From: Hemicentrotus pulcherrimus
Lineage: Eukaryota; Echinodermata; Echinoidea; Camarodonta; Strongylocentrotidae
NCBI GenBank assembly: GCA_003118195.1
Contig: BEXV01000002.1
Coordinates: 748,291-812,290, forward strand
Direction of reading: 5' to 3'
DNA: 64,000 bases
Shown here piece after piece: positions 60,001 through 64,000 of the stretch; position 1 is the first letter of the stretch, and each line of letters opens with the position of its first letter. The notes under the pieces are model-generated. The model saw only the letters and a program-made list of their open reading frames with translations. It was not told the origin of the DNA and ran no database searches. The translations under genes were made by a program, and so were the position numbers.

Positions 60001-60525
60001 CCCTGTCCACACACACCATTTTTCGTGATTAGCTATACCGTTTCGTGATAGCGATACCGTTTCTCAATAGTTTTACGATGTAAGGTGTGGACGCTGACTA
60101 ACGATACGTCGTATAACGAAACTAGTCTAACGAAACGCATGTTTGGGCATCGTTTCAAACTGAAACTTGATAAAGAATCACGAAAATGTTGTGTGTGGAC
60201 GGAACTAGTCTAACTAGTGTAACTAACTGGGCGGGGCTTAATGTGACCTCGCGTGAAAGGAGACCTGACCTGTCATCTCCGCTTCTATTTCATGCCCGCA
60301 GGACATTACTTTCTTCTGTTGGTGGACATCTGGAATTCAAATGATGATTAGTTAGACGACGTTTCTTGTGTGTGGACACTCTGAAATTTATACGATGATT
60401 CTTTATACGATGATTCTTTAGACGACGTTTGTTGTGTGTGGACACTCTGAAATTTATACGATGATTCTTTATACGATGATTCTTTATAGAGTTTCGCGAT
60501 AAATTGTTTTGTGTGTGGACACGCT
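60001..60525. mobile_element. Probable non-autonomous DNA element with TGTCCACACA ends
   Basis: Left TGTCCACACACACC, right (reverse complement) CAGCGTGTCCACACACAA. Internal TGTGTGGAC motifs recur at least four times. A roughly 66-bp unit (GACGACGTTT, GTGTGTGGACACTCTGAAAT, ATACGATGATTCTTT) is repeated in tandem near 60355-60490. There is no coding capacity. The class is unclear. Confidence 0.5.
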
Positions 60526-61337
60526 GATTATCTCCACAGATTCAAAGTCCTTGTAATTTTTATCAAAAACAAGGTGCAAATGAAATTTTCCCAAGTTGCA
60601 AATCAAAATTAGAATTACCTTCCACTATATTGAAGAGCGTTAAAAGCACAGAATATTCACTCTACATGTAGGTATAATTTATAAATGACCAGTACTACTG
60701 CTGACTGTGATTTTGGCATCTGTTCCGACCCTGATAGAATCAATACTCTCTCAGAGTACTGCCAACAAATGGTTTGGTAATGAATAATTATAGGGCAGAG
60801 ATATTAGAAAATGAAAAATTTGGCCCGCTAATTTTCCATTAGAACAAAAAATGTTAAAAATATTTTTAAAAATTATTTACTTCAGCATTGTTGATGTAAA
60901 GCCCATTTGGATAAAGGAAAAGATTACATCAATTTCAAGGTGTTAGATAGCAAATTGGGTTCTCCAATACGTAGGCATGACACTAAATGGTGTGATTTTT
61001 CATCCTGTAAATTGATTGCCACGATGGGGTGCAAAAGTGCTAATGGGACTTTACAGAGTGTTAATAATACCACAGTTAGCAATAGGCATGTAGTAAAAAG
61101 AAAAATGAAAACCGGTATATCACAAACAACACCCTATCTAGAGGGACGCTTCAGCTTTATGCGCAAACAAAGAATCCTGATTGAATGGATCCTTTTAGGC
61201 AGCGACACGGTCAATATTGCTTCATATCATACCATATTTTATGAATAGAGGGTTGTGACCTAAGCAAGGTGAAAGGAATTTCAGGAATGCGGACAATGTC
61301 AAATCGTCAATACAATATTATGTAGTCAGGATATTAT

Positions 61338-61416
61338 GGTCTATTGAGAGCCAGAAGGGTGTTAACTCAGTGTTAAATAATATGAGTTATAACACCCTTC
61401 TGGATCTGAGTAGACC
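61338..61416. repeat. Hairpin repeat, locus 7 (best paired)
   Basis: Left arm GAGAGCCAGAAGGGTGTTAA then CTCA; right arm TGAGTTATAACACCCTTCTG then GATCTGAGTAGACC. Almost every position from GGTCTA inward pairs, with a 2-nt bulge. Confidence 0.8.
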
Positions 61417-62000
61417 AGCTGGTAGCTGGTAAAAAGTACACCTTAAACAATGCAAGTGTGAAGTATTTTACACCTTGAGTGTGAATATCATCACATTTAA
61501 ATTCAGAGGCAAAGTACAATTGGCCTAAATACATGCACATGTTGGCCTACACATGTAGACAAAGTGCAGTAGAGTTCAACTTCAAACACTTTGAAGTTTG
61601 GCAGAGTGAAATAGGTGATTGAAGTAAAGACAGCCACAACTTCTTACTAGTCATTCCTAAATATCTCCAAAAATGGAATCCATCTTTTGCTTATAAGTCT
61701 TAACTTGTTGAGATGCCAGACAAATTTCTTTAAATTCTTTTCGTTTTTATCCTAAACAACCTTTTTTTAACTAATCAGCATAACATCAGCAGAATACCTT
61801 GTACATAAACATGAATTCATAATACTAAAATCAGTAAGTAGTAGGCCTACATATATATTGTGTTTTCAGATTGCCTCCCTCACCCCACCTCCTTCCTTCT
61901 CATCAAAGAGACAAGTTTCTACATTTCACTTTGAAGGTGTGTAATGACCAAGATACAAGTACAGTACATGTAGAAATGGATTGTACCTATTCACAACATC

Positions 62001-62081
62001 TCATCTGTTTGGATTCAGAAGGGCATCAGCTCTTTGTAACATGACATGAGTTTGTTAATGCCCTTCTGGCTCCAAACAGAC
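62001..62081. repeat. Hairpin repeat, locus 8
   Basis: Left arm CTGTTTGGATTCAGAAGGGC then ATCAGCTC; right arm AATGCCCTTCTGGCTCCAAA then CAGAC. Confidence 0.75.
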
Positions 62082-62538
62082 AATCTGTTCTCTTCATTCC
62101 CAACAAAGGATAACTCTTCAGTCTTCATCCACCCCAAACCCAAATAATCACTGCTTCTGCCTCTTTATAAACACTGGGTTGTTGTTAGACACGCAGACCT
62201 ACCTTTAATTTTATGGCCTGTTATTGATTGCCTGACCGATATTGATTTTGTTTAAGGACAGCTAGCATTAGATGAATTGCTGATATGTAGGATACAACTT
62301 CAAGTAGCTACACTGGCTACACCTAGGTCAAGATCATGTTATCCTACAATGATCAAAAATATCTCCATATCTCATCGCAAACCATGGGGAAAATTAGGGG
62401 GGAATATTGAAATATGTTTGATAGCCAGTTCTGTATCATTAAGACCTCTGACCACAGCAATTGCTAAATTCACTGTAACTGTTTAAAGGGAAATTTCACC
62501 CGAACAGTAAGTTGGTTTAAAAAATACAAATACATGTA

Positions 62539-62603
62539 GTCTGTAAGGAGCCAGAATACAGAATATCTACCGTATATCAGCACCCTTCTGGCCCCAAACA
62601 GAC
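62539..62603. repeat. Hairpin repeat, locus 9
   Basis: Left arm GTCTGTAAGGAGCCAGAATA; right arm CAGCACCCTTCTGGCCCCAA then ACAGAC. The left arm is more decayed than the right. Confidence 0.65.
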
Positions 62604-63430
62604 AAAATATTCCATGATCTTGATTGATTCCACTAAATTGATTCTAGATTAGCCCAAATGGCAAATACCTTCCTAAATTGTACATTTAAAGTAGCATTCA
62701 AATTTTCCAGACATTCCATTGAAACCTTGCACACTTTTTGATTACGCTGGTCTATTTAAAGATTTTTCATAAAAGACACCTTTTTCAATAATTTACATGT
62801 ACATAAATAGTTATAAACCATATGCCAACTAGTTACTTATTAAACGTACATTCAATATCAGGTACATAGTCCAACAAATTGAAATCTGTGATCCAAGCAC
62901 AGATTGCCTCGGCAACAAATGATGAAGGTTGGAATTTACATCAAAACACAAAATCTATTAATTTATACACCTACAATATACCAGTTTCAATTAAGTTTTT
63001 GACAGGCATAATGGCCATAATCTTTGGTATTAGATGCTTTCATGAAAATCCCATTTGGAACCTACATGTATGATGATATTACGAACTGGCCAATAGACTT
63101 CAGTTGGCAAGAATTTCATTTTGAGTGAAGTGCATTTAAATGTTCTGCATTTTTCCCAAACACAACTCCCCGTAATAACATAACCTATTGCAACCATAAA
63201 CCTAACCATACACATGTTTTTTTGATTTTTTTTTTTTTAATTAAAGTGCACCAATAACATGAAAAATACAATTTGTGTATACCGGTAGCTAGAATGTTTA
63301 AAACAACCTCAACAGAACTTTACCTGCCATATATAGCTAAACGATTAAGGAGTACGGTACGGGGCAGCCAGGGCTCACATTAAACCCTAGTCCGACTATT
63401 TTATGTGAGGGCGTACAGGTGCGTTAACTA

Positions 63431-63510
63431 CCGTAAATATCCATGTATAAGACACACTTTTTGCCGCCGAAAAAAATTGAAAGTCGGGGGCGCATCTTAT
63501 ACACAGACAC
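63431..63510 (+). mobile_element. End of a TA-flanked element related to 54988-55542
   Basis: TA then CCGTAAATATCCATGTATAA, GACACACTTTTTGCCGCCGA and AAGTCGGGGGCGCATCTTAT. Its subterminal layout (CGGCGG, A-run, TCGGGGGNGC, TTATACAC) mirrors the right end of the 54988-55542 element. No right end is seen in the window. Confidence 0.5.
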
Positions 63511-63772
63511 AGAAAAAAAAGTTTTTTTATACTTTTATTTTTTTATTTTTATTTTTTTAGTTTCGATTTATGGCGCTATGCCTGGCAATGTCCCCCAGCT
63601 CAGTAATCAGTGTGTTGACTCACCACTCGGAAACTACAACAACACTCAAATTTGTCTGTCATCTTGGTTTGAAAGTAATGCATGACTATTGATGTTTAGC
63701 ATAGAACACAAAGCTTCTACTAGGTGATGTGAAGAGGCTGGAGTGGGACACTTGGTATCATGAAGCCTATTA

Positions 63773-63962
63773 CAGTCAAACCTGCTTTAGTGACCACCTG
63801 TCTACAAAGACCACCTGTCTACAAAGGCCACATATGTTGTTTCCCTTGACAATGGTTTCTAATTGGGCCATGTACTAAAGGAACCTGTCTACAAAGACCA
63901 CCTGTCTACAAAGGCCACTTTTTGTGTTTCCCTTGGGTGGTCGCTATAGACAGGTTTGACTG
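63773..63962. mobile_element. 190-bp MITE with CAGTCAAACC ends and TA flanks
   Basis: Left CAGTCAAACCTG and right CAGGTTTGACTG are exact inverted copies, flanked by TA at 63771-63772 and 63963-63964. The TIR continues imperfectly (TTTAGTGACCACC / TATAGCGACCACC). Inside, CCTGTCTACAAAGACCACCT is repeated. TA duplication and CAGT ends fit a pogo/Tigger-like Tc1/mariner MITE. Confidence 0.75.
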
Positions 63963-64000
63963 TACTATTATTGGTGACAAGTTCACAACTTCAACTGCAT

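Larger units (their letters stand above)
56099..64000. other. DNA upstream of the myosin start codon, no gene supported
   Basis: This should hold the myosin 5' UTR and perhaps promoter. I see only hairpin loci 6-9, mobile elements (60001-60525, 63431-63510, 63773-63962), a poly-C run with an N at 58551, and (CT)n at 58721-58744. Reading frames up to 113 codons are present but lack splice signals, domain signatures or coding character. Confidence 0.55.

Noticed and set aside
60907..61248. 113-codon plus-strand reading frame
   Set aside because: No recognisable domain, no splice or promoter context and no coding-like neighbours; a frame of this length is expected by chance in 64 kb.
1..64000. 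CRISPR array, operon or other bacterial system
   Set aside because: The window is clearly metazoan, with spliced genes and SINE/MITE repeats; no spaced identical direct repeats of CRISPR type are seen.

Overview
The window looks like an echinoderm genome, most likely a sea urchin. I infer this from AT-rich DNA, long introns with GT-AG junctions, TTAGGG-type telomere-like repeats, tRNA-derived SINE fragments, many short terminal-inverted-repeat elements, and single-N joins between near-identical segments of the kind a very heterozygous diploid assembly produces. I could not run a database search, so the species is not fixed.

Two protein-coding genes lie tail to tail. On the plus strand, positions 162-4474 hold the last seven coding exons (286 residues plus stop) of a THSD7A/THSD7B-type thrombospondin type-1 repeat membrane protein. 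Its first exons lie left of the window, and a long AT-rich 3' UTR probably runs to about 8.0-8.1 kb. On the minus strand, 56098 down to 14360, lies a complete class I myosin of the MYO1A/MYO1B type: 25 coding exons that join in phase into a 1096-residue protein with motor (about 1-711), four IQ-like motifs (about 726-818) and a basic TH1/PH-like tail (about 839-1096). THSD7-type proteins are cell-surface proteins and myosin-Ib links membranes to actin; nothing in the sequence ties the two genes together functionally.

Region by region: 1-4.5 kb THSD7 exons with SINE fragments in one intron; 4.5-8.1 kb its 3' UTR; 8.1-14.36 kb intergenic DNA and the probable myosin 3' UTR; 14.36-56.1 kb myosin exons and introns, with two N gaps (14614-14808, 51483-51776); 56.1-64 kb upstream myosin DNA with mobile elements and no gene I can support.

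The non-coding DNA holds the most unusual signals. Nine loci between 35.3 and 62.6 kb carry a related 65-80 bp hairpin repeat whose two arms are both conserved around the core AGCCAGAAGGG / CCCTTCTGGCT. An inverted repeat flanks the 47-nt exon that encodes switch I. A decayed copy of myosin exon 10, with a stop and a lost donor, lies next to the real exon. A 555-bp terminal-inverted-repeat element with TA target duplications carries a tRNA-like segment, and its empty site is preserved in a neighbouring near-copy. There is also a 42-bp telomere-like minisatellite, a perfect 22-bp-arm palindrome, and a SINE-like element with an Alu/7SL-like box.
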